A DNA stretch of 64,000 nucleotides from Streptomyces albospinus (GCF_014648695.1 NZ_BMRP01000005.1:5698-69697); one strand, 5' to 3'. Positions 45,564-54,353 are shown, counted from the stretch's first letter. The notes: generated from the sequence alone by a model not told the origin. A program made the numbers and translations.

Positions 45564-45688
45564 TGCTATGTATCGCCCTGCGCCTCGCCGCAACGGGGAG
45601 CCTGCTCGGATGGTCAGTGGACGACTGCGTTGGACTGGTCTACCGATGGCGGCTGTCCGAGCTGAGGACGCGGCCCGGTTCGGGGCGG

Positions 45689-46126
45689 CTACGGGGTGAA
45701 GCTCAGGACGACGAACAGCGCGCCAAACGCGGTGAAGATGCCGGAGATGAGGATGCCGAAGAGGCTTCCGAAGAGGGGCGACCAGGTCCCGCCGGCGCCC
45801 ATGATGGTCGCGGAGCGGGCGGGGTTGCTGGGGCGGTATCGCACGGTGACGGTGTCGCCCTGTGCGAGGAGCACGGCGTCCTCCTCGAACTCGACGTACT
45901 GGCCGTCGAGCGTGGTGAAGGCATGGACGTGATGCCAGTAGGTGTTGCCCTCGCTGCCTTCTGACGCGTACCGGCGGATGCAGCGGCCTTCTGCGGTGAT
46001 GCCGCTCGTGACCGAGCGCAGGCGGCCGATCAGCTGGCGTGACAGGAAGAAGCAGAGGGTCCCGAAGGCGGCCAGGACGGCGAGGCCCACCCAGAACATC
46101 GTCGTCTGCGCCGGGCAGAGGCTCAT
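45689..46126 (-). CDS. DUF3592-type small membrane protein
   Basis: A 145-residue protein with two transmembrane segments (TMFWVGLAVLAAFGTLCFFL and SPLFGSLFGILISGIFTAFG) flanking an extracytoplasmic or cytosolic beta-rich domain (AEGRCIRRYASEGSEG, VEFEEDAVLLAQGDTVTVRY) typical of DUF3592. The ATG overlaps the stop of the DUF317-type gene upstream (ATGA), so no separate ribosome-binding site is needed. It is the last gene of the element's operon. It is one of few element proteins without an Arg tail (ends SFTP). Function is unknown. Confidence 0.75.
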   Translation of the reverse strand: MSLCPAQTTMFWVGLAVLAAFGTLCFFLSRQLIGRLRSVTSGITAEGRCIRRYASEGSEGNTYWHHVHAFTTLDGQYVEFEEDAVLLAQGDTVTVRYRPSNPARSATIMGAGGTWSPLFGSLFGILISGIFTAFGALFVVLSFTP

Positions 46127-47511
46127 CGCCTGCGCCCGGGAAGGTGCGCGGCCGGCGGCGCTGCTGCCACCCGAGCGGGGGCTTGTGCGGTGTGGAGCAC
46201 CGGGCCGCCGGCTGCTGGACGTAGGAGGCGGCTTCCTTGGCCCTCGGCCATTTCGAAGGCGATGTCCTGCACCAGAGCCGTCGGTGCGTGCGCGGACAGC
46301 TGGAGTGCCCAGGTGGGCTGGTGGACGGCGTGGCCGCCCCAGATGGTCCATACGGGAAGGGAGCCGTTGGTCTTCTGGGCGGCGAAGGCGTCGAACTGCA
46401 CGCCGCCCTTCTCGGGGCCGGGGGCTGCCCAGGAGATGTAGCGCCCGTCGATGGACTGCTTCCAGCCCGCATCGGCGAGCGGACGAGTCGCCTCGGCGAT
46501 AGCGGCCTCGTTGACACGCGGGGACAGGCGCGGACCCCATACGTTCTCGGCGGCGACCGTGTCCAGCAGTGCACTGATGATCGCGGTCGGAGTGGAGGCG
46601 GTGGCCGTGCTGTGCCACAGGCGGTCGCTCACCGGAGTCTCGTAGACGGCGACGGTCCAGTTGATGTCGCGCGGCCCGGTCTCGTGCTCGAACTCCACGC
46701 GCAGGGTGAGGGATTCGTGGCTGGCGATGGTGGTCTCGTCGTACGGGCGGTACATCTCCCAGGCGGGTTGGGAGTCGAGGAAGTCCTTGAAGAGGGCTTC
46801 GTGGTCGCCGGCGTCGGCGGCGAACACCGGAACCAACTCCGACTTCGCCGCCTGCGATTCCACCAGCGCGTCAGCGGCGCTGGCCGCCTCTGACGTCGAT
46901 AGGCCGGCGAAGGCTTGGGCGGTCTGCTGTTCTGTGTCGGTGGGCGGCGGCGGGCCGGGGCGGACGGCGTCGCCGTACAGGCGCTCGAAGTCGGCGATGG
47001 CTTCGCCTGGGGTGTCGTAGGAGCCGCTGACGACCCGCAGGTGGTTCTCGCCGTGGAGGTGGACGCTGTCGGCGTGCTGGTAGCTGCCGACGGCGCAGGT
47101 GGTGTGGCCGTCGTGAGCGTGCAGGTGGATGACGAGAAGGCCGGAGGTGATGTCGTCGTGGATCTTCTGGGCGTCGGCGGACACGAGCCGGATCTCGTCG
47201 CGGTCGAGCCACGTCATGGGGTGGTTGGCCCAGGTCCACTCGGTGTCGATCTCCTCCTGCAGTTGGTCGGTGATGTCCACGGTGATGCCGGCGTCGCGCA
47301 GGAGGGTGGCGGTGATGTTGGCGTAGTAGGGCTCCTCGTGGTCGATACGGACGAGGAGCATCGTGTGGTCGGTGACCGGCCGGAAGCCTTGCGAGGCGAG
47401 GGTGGCGCGGGCGGTGTGCAGCGTGCTGCCCGTGAGGGTGGCGACGACGGCGCTGGGGTGCTGGGGGTGCAGGGCGAGATGAACATGAGCGTCGGGTGCG
47501 GTGTCGGGCAT
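46123..47511 (-). CDS. DUF317-domain protein with an extra N-terminal domain
   Basis: A 462-residue soluble protein. The N-terminal 200 residues (LLVRIDHEEPYYANITATLL, DRDEIRLVSADAQKIHDDIT, LVIHLHAHDGHTTCAVGSY) form an unrecognised alpha/beta domain. A Pro-rich linker leads to DUF317-like repeats (WTVAVYETPVSDRLWHSTAT, and VWTIWGGHAVHQPTWALQLS with the usual APTALVQDIAFEMAEG helix). It ends PAAHLPGRRR, the Arg tail shared with most element proteins. The start ATG at 47511 has no clear ribosome-binding site; the IS110 element lies immediately upstream and probably separated it from its operon. Confidence 0.7.
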   Translation of the reverse strand: MPDTAPDAHVHLALHPQHPSAVVATLTGSTLHTARATLASQGFRPVTDHTMLLVRIDHEEPYYANITATLLRDAGITVDITDQLQEEIDTEWTWANHPMTWLDRDEIRLVSADAQKIHDDITSGLLVIHLHAHDGHTTCAVGSYQHADSVHLHGENHLRVVSGSYDTPGEAIADFERLYGDAVRPGPPPPTDTEQQTAQAFAGLSTSEAASAADALVESQAAKSELVPVFAADAGDHEALFKDFLDSQPAWEMYRPYDETTIASHESLTLRVEFEHETGPRDINWTVAVYETPVSDRLWHSTATASTPTAIISALLDTVAAENVWGPRLSPRVNEAAIAEATRPLADAGWKQSIDGRYISWAAPGPEKGGVQFDAFAAQKTNGSLPVWTIWGGHAVHQPTWALQLSAHAPTALVQDIAFEMAEGQGSRLLRPAAGGPVLHTAQAPARVAAAPPAAHLPGRRR

Positions 47512-47569
47512 AAGGGGGCTCGTTTCACCGGTCCGGGCCGAGGTGCGGAGGTCGGCCCGGACCGGAGGG

Positions 47570-48874
47570 TCTAGACCGTATGGAAAGACAGTGTCTCCCT
47601 GACGGTTGACGGGAGTTGCTGCCAGGCTGGGTCGTAGCGGGGTCGTGCAGATGGAAGGCATCGGCCGTGATGTCGGAACGCACATTCATAGGGCTGGATG
47701 TTCATGCCCGGTCGGTTGTCGGCACGGCGCTCGATACCGGGTCGGGGGAGATCCGGTCGTTGAGGCTGTCGCCCAGGACGGACGCGGTGATCGCCTGGGT
47801 CGCCTCGCTGCCTGGCCCGGTGGCGGTGGCCTATGAGGCCGGGCCAACGGGGTTCGGGCTGGCCCGAGGGCTGACGGCGGCGGGGATCAGGTGCGTGGTG
47901 GTGGCGGCCTCGAAGATCGAGCGGCCTCCCGGGGACCGGGTCAAGACCGACCGGCGGGATGCCGAGCGGCTGGCCAGGCTGCTGCGGATCGGGGAGCTTC
48001 CAGCCGTGCGGGTGCCCACCGAGGCTGAAGAGGCTGCCCGGGACCTGGTGCGGGCCCGTGACGACGTCCGCGCGGACCTGATGCGTGCCCGGCACCGGCT
48101 CTCCAAGCTCCTGCTGCGACAGGGCCTGGTGTGGGAGAAGAGGGCGTGGACGGGTGAGCACGAGAGCTGGCTGCGTTCGCTCTCCTTCGACGGTCTCGGT
48201 GTGCAACTGGCCTTCGACGAGGCTTTCGATGCGGTGCTCAGTACGCACGCCCGTCGGGAACGGCTCGACAAGGCCATCGAGGCGATGGCCGCTACCCCGC
48301 CCTTTGCTCCGGTGGTCGGGCGCCTGGCGTGCCTGCGTGGAGTGAGCACGCTGACCGCCGTGGGGCTGGCCGTCGAGGTCGGTGACTGGCACCGGTTCAC
48401 TGGCAACACCATCGGCTCCTACCTCGGCCTGGTGCCGTCCGAGAACTCCAGCGGCAACCGCCGCGTGCAGGGTCCGATCACCAAGACGGGCAACAGCCAC
48501 GCCCGCCGTCTGCTGGTCGAGGCGTCCTGGCACCACCGCAAGCCCTATCGGCCCAGCCGCGGGCTGGCCCGACGCCAGGACGGACAGCCGCCGGCTGTGC
48601 GGGACCGGGCCACACGTGGCAACCGACGGCTGTACCAGCGGTGGAAGCGATTCGACGCCCGCAACAAGCGGGCCACCGTCGCCGCGGTGGCCGTCGCCCG
48701 CGAACTGGCCGGATGGTGCTGGAGCCTCGCGACCATGGACGAGAACCTCTGACGCCGTCCGCCCCACAAACCGCCGGTGGGAGACCGGCATTGGACAGGC
48801 GACGCGAGGAGGACCCGCGATACCCGCTTGAGCAGCCCCGTCGGTGACCGGCGCGGCCATGCTCGTTTCTAGAC
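47570..48874 (+). mobile_element. IS110-family insertion sequence
   Basis: The transposase gene is bracketed by two copies of TCTAGAC, at 47570-47576 and 48868-48874, giving a unit of 1,298 bp, a normal IS110 length. IS110 elements lack long terminal inverted repeats and none is seen. A 100-bp non-coding left end precedes the transposase and about 115 bp follow it. The boundaries are inferred from the TCTAGAC pair. The element splits the minus-strand operon between the DnaB-N gene and the DUF317 gene at 46123-47511. Confidence 0.65.
47670..48752 (+). CDS. IS110-family DEDD transposase
   Basis: A 360-residue transposase/recombinase. The RuvC-like DEDD domain shows the first Asp in FIGLDVHARSVVG, Glu in AVAYEAGPTGFGLA, and KTDRRDAERLARLLRIGELP. 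The C-terminal Tnp domain (CLRGVSTLTAVGLAVEVGDW, SYLGLVPSENSSGNRR, ITKTGNSHARRLLVEASWH) carries the conserved Ser region. It is full length for the family with no internal stop. The ATG at 47670 (start MSERTFIGLDVHA) was chosen over upstream GTGs because the family begins close to this strand. Confidence 0.92.
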   Translation: MSERTFIGLDVHARSVVGTALDTGSGEIRSLRLSPRTDAVIAWVASLPGPVAVAYEAGPTGFGLARGLTAAGIRCVVVAASKIERPPGDRVKTDRRDAERLARLLRIGELPAVRVPTEAEEAARDLVRARDDVRADLMRARHRLSKLLLRQGLVWEKRAWTGEHESWLRSLSFDGLGVQLAFDEAFDAVLSTHARRERLDKAIEAMAATPPFAPVVGRLACLRGVSTLTAVGLAVEVGDWHRFTGNTIGSYLGLVPSENSSGNRRVQGPITKTGNSHARRLLVEASWHHRKPYRPSRGLARRQDGQPPAVRDRATRGNRRLYQRWKRFDARNKRATVAAVAVARELAGWCWSLATMDENL

Positions 48875-49059
48875 TCGCGGAACCCTCCCGACGCACAACC
48901 AGTCCTGCGGTAGCCAACCCGCGCATATCAGCTTGACCGCGCGTCGAACCGACATGCCTCCCGGCGCCTTCTCCCACCGGCCCATACCATCCCGCCCGGA
49001 CCCGATGCCCCGCATCGAGCCCGTACGTGGACGCCCACTTGACACGGATGCCCTCCATA
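48875..49059. other. Spacer beyond the IS110 element
   Basis: 185 bp between the IS boundary and the DnaB-N gene. It holds no gene. A plus-strand TTGACA at about 49038 has no convincing -10. Joined across the IS, the original spacer would have been about 240 bp. Confidence 0.4.
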
Positions 49060-50178
49060 TCAGCGGGTGGCTCGGACGGGGGTGGGGGCGGTCCGCGGTG
49101 GCGGCCCGGCCCGCGGGGCAGTCGGAGTGCGGGTCGGGCGGGCGGTGCGCGGCGCCGGGCTGGTGGCGTGGTGCCAGCGGGCGCGCAGGGCGGTGAGGTC
49201 GGCCAGGGCCCTTCGACTGCCGGTGATCAGCTGGTGGGGGCTGTTGGCCGGATCGTCGGTGAAGGAGGCGATGCTGATCGCGACGGTCTGCGCGCGGGTG
49301 AGCAGGGCACGCTCAAGGACCTTCTCGCCCCAGTGCTCGGGGGATCCGACCGGAGTGGAGAGCAGGGTCAGCAGGTCGGTGGGGGTGATGTCGCGTGCGA
49401 GGAGGCCGCGGTGCTGGGCTTCCCAGAGCACGGTGATGGGGTCGACCGGCTCGCCGCGATGGGTGAGCGCGGTGAGGCACTGCCACAGCGCCGCATGCAG
49501 GGGGAACGCGAAGTCCTCGGGAACGAGCCAGCGCATCTGACGGGTCTCGGCGGGGTACGCGGTCGCGGTGGCGATCAGGAGGCGTTCCTCGTCGAGGGCT
49601 TCCTCGCTCGTGTCCCGGGCGGGTGCCGGCGGCAGCGCGGTGCGGGGCAGGGAGCCGGGGTGCGAGGCGAAGCGGCCGGAGAGGTCGTCCAGGAACCGGG
49701 CGAGCGTGTCGGCCTGCTGGACGGTGGCCTTCGCGCGGTGGGGCAGGGTGGTGTCCACTGCGGTCTGGGCCAGGCGCTCGGCGTGAACGCGCAGGCTGCG
49801 ACGGGCGTGGTCGGCGCGGATCATCCGCGCGTACGTGGCCGCGTGCTGGGGCCAGGGGCAGACCTGGACGAGGGTGTGCAAGTAGGAGGCGGTCAGCCCG
49901 GGGGCGTGGGGGCGGGCCGCGTCCAGGACCGTGTTCAGCCAGGCCGGACTCGTGCGGTGCTGCTCGGCATCGGGGGCCGGCACCGTGCGCATGGCGCGGA
50001 ACAGTTCGCCGTGCGCGTGGTTGGAGAAGTGGTCCGGATCCAGCGGGCCGATCTCGTCGAGGCGGTGGGGCTCCAGCAGGAGGGCGCCGAGCAGGGACTG
50101 TTCGGCGTAGTGCACGGGCGGGGGCGGCGGAAGGCCGTCCAGTTCGTCGTTCTCGTCGGAGGCGGAGGGATGGGGCAT
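49060..50178 (-). CDS. DnaB N-terminal-domain protein without helicase core
   Basis: A 372-residue protein with two DnaB-N-like helical domains: AEQSLLGALLLEPHRLDEIG then DPDHFSNHAHGELFRAM (residues about 20-65), and DEERLLIATATAYPAETRQM with FAFPLHAALWQCLTAL (about 200-255). No RecA-type ATPase or Walker motif is present, so it cannot unwind DNA itself. It may load or modulate a replicative helicase or primase during element replication. It ends TAPTPVRATR after a Pro/Thr/Arg-rich tail. Its ATG shares a base with the methyltransferase stop (TAATG), indicating coupled translation. Confidence 0.75.
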   Translation of the reverse strand: MPHPSASDENDELDGLPPPPPVHYAEQSLLGALLLEPHRLDEIGPLDPDHFSNHAHGELFRAMRTVPAPDAEQHRTSPAWLNTVLDAARPHAPGLTASYLHTLVQVCPWPQHAATYARMIRADHARRSLRVHAERLAQTAVDTTLPHRAKATVQQADTLARFLDDLSGRFASHPGSLPRTALPPAPARDTSEEALDEERLLIATATAYPAETRQMRWLVPEDFAFPLHAALWQCLTALTHRGEPVDPITVLWEAQHRGLLARDITPTDLLTLLSTPVGSPEHWGEKVLERALLTRAQTVAISIASFTDDPANSPHQLITGSRRALADLTALRARWHHATSPAPRTARPTRTPTAPRAGPPPRTAPTPVRATR

Positions 50179-51416
50179 TAGGCGGCCAGGGTGAAGTCGT
50201 CGGGGCTGAGGGAGACGCCGAGGTGCGGGGCGAGCAGGTGGGCTGCGAGCCGGGGCGGGACCGCGTTGCCGACCTGGCTGAAGATCTGGCCCTTGTTGCC
50301 CTGCCAGGGGTAGTCGGCGGGGAAGGTCTGCAGGATGCCGGCCTCGGCGGCGGTGATCCGGATCGGATCCGGGGCTGAGCCTGTGCCTGGTGGTGTGGGG
50401 TTGACCGGTTCGGCCTGCCACACGCACTCGTTGGCCCGGTGGCCGAAGAACAGGGTCCCGGCCGGCTCGTCGATGGTGCGGACGGTGGCGTTGGCCTGGT
50501 TGTTGTTGCGCAGGGTCCAGCGCCACGCCGTAGGTATCGCCTGGGCGGTGGGGTGCTCCGTGTGGACGGCCTTCTCCGCCCGGCCATCCGCCACGGTGAC
50601 GGCCGGGTTGATGGGCGGGTGCGGCGTCCAGGTGCCGCGCTCGCGGGCGTCGCTGAGAGTCTTGCGGGCGCCGGAGGGGAACGGTTCGGGCCCGCCGCCG
50701 GGTCCGCCCCCGGCGCACACGGTGGGCACGGGGCGGTCGGTGGCGCCCCAGCCCAGGGCCTCGGCCATGGACATCCAGCGGGCGCGGCCCGGACCGAACA
50801 GCGAGTCCGGCTCGGCGAGTTTGGCGTGGGTGGGCGGCGGCGGTTCGGCGGTCCGCGTGCGCGAAGCGAGCAGGATCGCCCGCCTCCTCGTCTGCGGCAC
50901 CCCGTAGTCGGCCGCGTTCAGCACCCCGGTCCAGACCGAGTACCCCCAGGTCCGCAGGATCGCGGCGTACTGGCGCCACAGCGGCAGGACGTCGGGGACC
51001 TCTTCCATCGCGACCCACTCCGGCTGGCCGTGCTGGTTCAGGGCGTGCAGGTAGCGCATGGGTTCGGCGGCAAGCAGGGAGCGTTCGTCACGGCAGGCGG
51101 CCAGGAGCTTCTCGCGGGTGTCCAGCCCCTGAGCGAGGTCGGCGACGGCCTGGTGGACCAGCGGCTGGTCGAGCAGGCCCAGCCGCTTGCCCGCCATCGA
51201 CCACGCCTGGCACGGGGGGCTGGCCAGAAGCCCGGTGGTCTTGCCGAGGAACGGCCACAGGGGATAGGCGGCTACATCGGTGCGGATCGTCAACTGCCCC
51301 GCCGCGGCCCGGGTTTTGCACGCCCACTCGTCCCATTCCAGACCCACATCCCGGACGCCGAGCTCAGTCAGGGCCTGGCTCCAACCCCCGCTTCCAGCGA
51401 ACAGATCGAGTATCAA
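50178..51416 (-). CDS. DNA (cytosine-5) methyltransferase
   Basis: A 412-residue C5 cytosine methyltransferase. Motif I is ILDLFAGSGGWSQAL, motif IV has the catalytic Cys in LLASPPCQAWSMAGKRLGLL, motif VI is VAMEEVPDVL (EEV instead of the usual ENV), motif VIII is PQTRRRAILLAS, and motifs IX-X are QIFSQVGNAVPPRLAAHLLA. The target-recognition region (about 240-340) is full. No restriction partner is next to it, so it may protect the element from host restriction. The ATG overlaps the PP-loop gene's stop (ATGA), and its own stop overlaps the DnaB-N gene. Confidence 0.92.
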   Translation of the reverse strand: MILDLFAGSGGWSQALTELGVRDVGLEWDEWACKTRAAAGQLTIRTDVAAYPLWPFLGKTTGLLASPPCQAWSMAGKRLGLLDQPLVHQAVADLAQGLDTREKLLAACRDERSLLAAEPMRYLHALNQHGQPEWVAMEEVPDVLPLWRQYAAILRTWGYSVWTGVLNAADYGVPQTRRRAILLASRTRTAEPPPPTHAKLAEPDSLFGPGRARWMSMAEALGWGATDRPVPTVCAGGGPGGGPEPFPSGARKTLSDARERGTWTPHPPINPAVTVADGRAEKAVHTEHPTAQAIPTAWRWTLRNNNQANATVRTIDEPAGTLFFGHRANECVWQAEPVNPTPPGTGSAPDPIRITAAEAGILQTFPADYPWQGNKGQIFSQVGNAVPPRLAAHLLAPHLGVSLSPDDFTLAA

Positions 51417-52351
51417 GAGGCCAGTCCGAAGTCGTCCTGGACCGGCTCGACTTCACCGCGGCAGGCCCACGGGGAGCAGCTGTCGATAACACCATCTTCC
51501 AGCTCCTGGGCGTCTGCTGCGCTGTCGCCGAGTTCCTGCTGCAGGGCGGCCCATTCGGCGGCGGTGACATGGTCGATCGGCGCCTGGTCGAGCGGAACGC
51601 GCGAGCGGTGGAGGAATGCCTCGCCCAGCAGCCGGTTGCCGGTGGCGTTGGCGCGCGCATTTCCCTTCCGGATCGCCGCATCGAAGGCCACCACGTCCGC
51701 CCACTCCTGCGGCGATGAATCCCGGATGGATCTCCACTGCGCATTTCCATGAAAAGGACACCCGAGGCAGCTCGATTTGGGCGTGTCTGCCAGCCCGAGC
51801 GACGTCAAATATTTCACGCAGTCAGCTCTTGACCAGCCAATATCAATGAGCGGGTGGCGGTTGCGCATGTATTTGACGTCCGAGTCCTTGGCTCGGTGGA
51901 ATTCGTCGGTCGAAATGCCGACCCACTGCTCCACATAGACGTCTCTCGGGATGCGTGCCGGATAGGGGTATCCGAGGAGTTCACGTACCTGCTTCTTCAG
52001 TGGCTTAATTTTGTACTCACCAGTACATTGGCGCCTGGTCATCCCGGGCTTGCCGTCCTGGTTCAGGATGTACAAAGGCATTGAGGCAAATCGGTGATGC
52101 GGGTCGAGCGCGTCTTTTCGAATGTTCCCGGAGGAGACGCGCAGGATGGGGATTCCAGCCGGTTCGGCTATGTACCGCTCCAGCCGGTCGAGATGCCGGT
52201 AAACGGCCTGCGGCTCCCAGCCGGTATCAGCGAATATCGCGTAATCAACCCTGGGGAGGACGCCCTTGGCGGACAGGGCGAGCATGACACTGGATTGAAC
52301 TCCAGCACCTAGAGAAATGCACTTGAAGACGGGGGATTCGGAGTCGGAAAT
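51413..52351 (-). CDS. PAPS-reductase-like PP-loop ATPase
   Basis: About 312 residues of the phosphoadenosine-phosphosulfate-reductase-like (adenine nucleotide alpha-hydrolase) family. The PP-loop is ISLGAGVQSSVMLALSAKG, followed by FADTGWEPQAVYRHLDRLE, RRQCTGEYKIKPLKKQVREL and SSCLGCPFHGNAQWRSI, a CxxCPF cluster. The family includes DndC-like proteins, but the biochemical role of this branch is not established. No ATG, GTG or TTG occurs in frame before the PP-loop; an ATT at 52351 lies six bases after AAGGA and is the best start. GC content is visibly lower than its neighbours, suggesting separate transfer. Confidence 0.75.
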   Translation of the reverse strand: MSDSESPVFKCISLGAGVQSSVMLALSAKGVLPRVDYAIFADTGWEPQAVYRHLDRLERYIAEPAGIPILRVSSGNIRKDALDPHHRFASMPLYILNQDGKPGMTRRQCTGEYKIKPLKKQVRELLGYPYPARIPRDVYVEQWVGISTDEFHRAKDSDVKYMRNRHPLIDIGWSRADCVKYLTSLGLADTPKSSCLGCPFHGNAQWRSIRDSSPQEWADVVAFDAAIRKGNARANATGNRLLGEAFLHRSRVPLDQAPIDHVTAAEWAALQQELGDSAADAQELEDGVIDSCSPWACRGEVEPVQDDFGLAS

Positions 52352-52394
52352 GGTGCGTCCTTGAGGAATGAGGCAGAGAAAGAGGGTGGAAGGG

Positions 52395-53345
52395 TCAGCG
52401 CCGTGGGGGTGCCGGGGACGGCACGGTGGGCGGCGCGAGTACGGGTGTTGCCGTAAGGGCGGTCCCGGGAGGTGCGGGGATCGTGCTGATGCCGTTGGCG
52501 AGTTCGCGCACCGTGGTGGCGGTGCTGCCCAGTTGGGCGTGAATGTCGCGGGGCAGGCGACGCCAGTGGGACTCGTGCCGGGCCCAGGTGAGGATGTCGC
52601 CCGCGCTGTGCAGTTGGCCGGAGAGCCAGGCGAGGGCTGCTGCCTGCTGGCCGGCCGTGGCACGCGCGGACCGGTTCGGCTCCTCCCACGGCTCTGGTCG
52701 CGCAGTGGCTGCGGCTTCCAGGCCGTGGAGCCGGGCGTGCAGGAGCGGGCCGAAGACCGTGGCGGGGGCGTCTCGCGCGGTGAAGCGCCCGCCGGTGCGC
52801 GGGTGCGGGCGAAAGCTGAGCAGGACGTCGTCCGGCGCGATGTCCGGTGAGATGAAGTCGGCCAGGGCCCGGGTGATGTCCTGCGGAGCAGGATCGGAGC
52901 CGGGCACCGCCGTGGTCGGGGACGTCTGCTCCGGCGGGGCGTGGGGAAGGGCGAAGGCGGGGCTCACGCGGTGGATCTGGTCGGAGAGTTGGCGTATCGA
53001 TCGCTCAGCCTCGTGCAGCCAGGCGCGGGAGGGCGCCGGCAACGAGGGCGCGTGCAGCGGGTGCTTCAGGAGCTGGACCGTATGCGGCAACTGGGCGGAG
53101 AGGGTGTCGAGGACGGCCTCCTGCTGGTGTTCACCGGCGTAGGCGAGGGCCCACAGCCGCAGCTCGTCCAGGTCGGTCGGCAGCGGACCGTGATCCGCGG
53201 GTGGGCTGTAGAGCCGGGGGTGCAGGGTTGCGAGGTAGTGGTGGATCCACCCGCCGCTACTGCGGTGGCCGAAGCGGGAGGCGACCCGCGGGCGGGTCCG
53301 GTAGCCGATGAGGACGTCACGGACCGCGATGTCGGGCGTGATCAT
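52395..53345 (-). CDS. Element protein with an internal duplication
   Basis: 316 residues from the ATG at 53345, unknown family. Two copies of a 28-residue unit, ITPDIAVRDVLIGYRTRPRV and ISPDIAPDDVLLSFRPHPRT, start the protein and its second half (about residue 165). The second copy is preceded by DITRALADF. The DNA before the ATG reads YQLARALAD in frame, so real translation may start upstream, for example at a CTG (53408), just after the previous gene's stop. It ends PTVPSPAPPRR. It is mostly helical with no catalytic motif. Confidence 0.65.
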   Translation of the reverse strand: MITPDIAVRDVLIGYRTRPRVASRFGHRSSGGWIHHYLATLHPRLYSPPADHGPLPTDLDELRLWALAYAGEHQQEAVLDTLSAQLPHTVQLLKHPLHAPSLPAPSRAWLHEAERSIRQLSDQIHRVSPAFALPHAPPEQTSPTTAVPGSDPAPQDITRALADFISPDIAPDDVLLSFRPHPRTGGRFTARDAPATVFGPLLHARLHGLEAAATARPEPWEEPNRSARATAGQQAAALAWLSGQLHSAGDILTWARHESHWRRLPRDIHAQLGSTATTVRELANGISTIPAPPGTALTATPVLAPPTVPSPAPPRR

Positions 53346-53433
53346 GTCGGCCAGGGCGCGGGCCAGTTGGTAGGGGGTCGGGTGAGCGGGGAGCGTATGG
53401 ATCTCCAGACGGAGCGAGGAGACGGGGCCGCGT

Positions 53434-54249
53434 TCAGCGGGAGCGCGCGGGCGCGGAGGCGGCCTTGACCTGTACCGGGCGGGCGGTCGTCAGTGCGGGG
53501 GGCCGCACCTGGCCGAAGCCGGCCGCCAGGGTGCGGCAGCCGTCGGAGGTGAGGTGGATGCGTTCGTCGTGCAGGACCCGTGGGGTCTCCTCGCGGCCGA
53601 CGAGCCCGCGTGTTTCCAGGGAGCGGATGGTGCTGATGCTGATCCGGAGATCGTCGCGGCTGACCCGGGGCTTGTCGTTGTGGCGGTCGATCGTCACGTG
53701 GCCCTGGGCGACGGCCCGCAGCGCGGTGTGCTGCGCGGGCGAGAGGTCGAGCAGCTGGCCGGCGGGCAGGAGGCGCTGGCGCCGCATCTCGGTGGCCAGG
53801 AGTTCCGCCGTGGCCAGAGTGTCGTCGGCGCCGAGGGCGGTCAGGTCCCGTACGAGGACGAGCCGGTCTCGCACCTCGGATCGGGCTTCTTGGAGGGTGA
53901 GGGGCGGGCCGTCCTCGCTGGGGGCGCCCACGCGGGCGTCGTCGAGGATGTCCTCGGCGTCCAGGAGGTGATCGGCGGCGTCCAGGGCGAGGTGGGCGAG
54001 CTGGCGGATGCGGGCGTAGGCCGAGCGGATGCCGGGGCTGTGGTACATCCGCTGGTGGTTCAGCGCGTCGACGATGTGGAGCGCGGAGTGGGTCAGGTGC
54101 CGGGTTCGGGGGATCAGTTGGCTTACCGCGGTCGCGGGGTTGGGGCGGTTGATCTCCATGATGGCCAGGGAGTTGAGGGCGTCGTTGTGACGGTTGTAGT
54201 CAGCGCCGAGGGCCAGCAGCGCTTCGGGCGGGGAGAGTGGGACGGTCAT
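53434..54249 (-). CDS. Winged-helix element protein, paralog 1
   Basis: A 271-residue protein. An N-terminal helical domain (ALLALGADYNRHNDALNSLA to ALDAADHLLDAED) is joined to a C-terminal winged-helix-like domain (LSPAQHTALRAVAQGHVTID, DLRISISTIRSLETRGLVGR, DERIHLTSDGCRTLAAGF). The same layout occurs in the products at 54354-55202 and 55221-55973, so the three arose by tandem duplication. DNA binding is likely but targets are unknown. It ends KAASAPARSR. Confidence 0.7.
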   Translation of the reverse strand: MTVPLSPPEALLALGADYNRHNDALNSLAIMEINRPNPATAVSQLIPRTRHLTHSALHIVDALNHQRMYHSPGIRSAYARIRQLAHLALDAADHLLDAEDILDDARVGAPSEDGPPLTLQEARSEVRDRLVLVRDLTALGADDTLATAELLATEMRRQRLLPAGQLLDLSPAQHTALRAVAQGHVTIDRHNDKPRVSRDDLRISISTIRSLETRGLVGREETPRVLHDERIHLTSDGCRTLAAGFGQVRPPALTTARPVQVKAASAPARSR

Positions 54250-54353
54250 CGGGAGACGCAGAGCTCCAATCGGTGCGAGGTGTGATCAGCGGCGGTGCTC
54301 GCCGCAGGTGGACGGGAGCCGGGCGGAGTGCTCCTCGCCGGACACGGCGTCCG

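Noticed and set aside
51439..51752. Plus-strand frames opposite the methyltransferase and PP-loop genes
   Set aside because: They are antisense to genes with intact catalytic motifs and have no recognisable domains.
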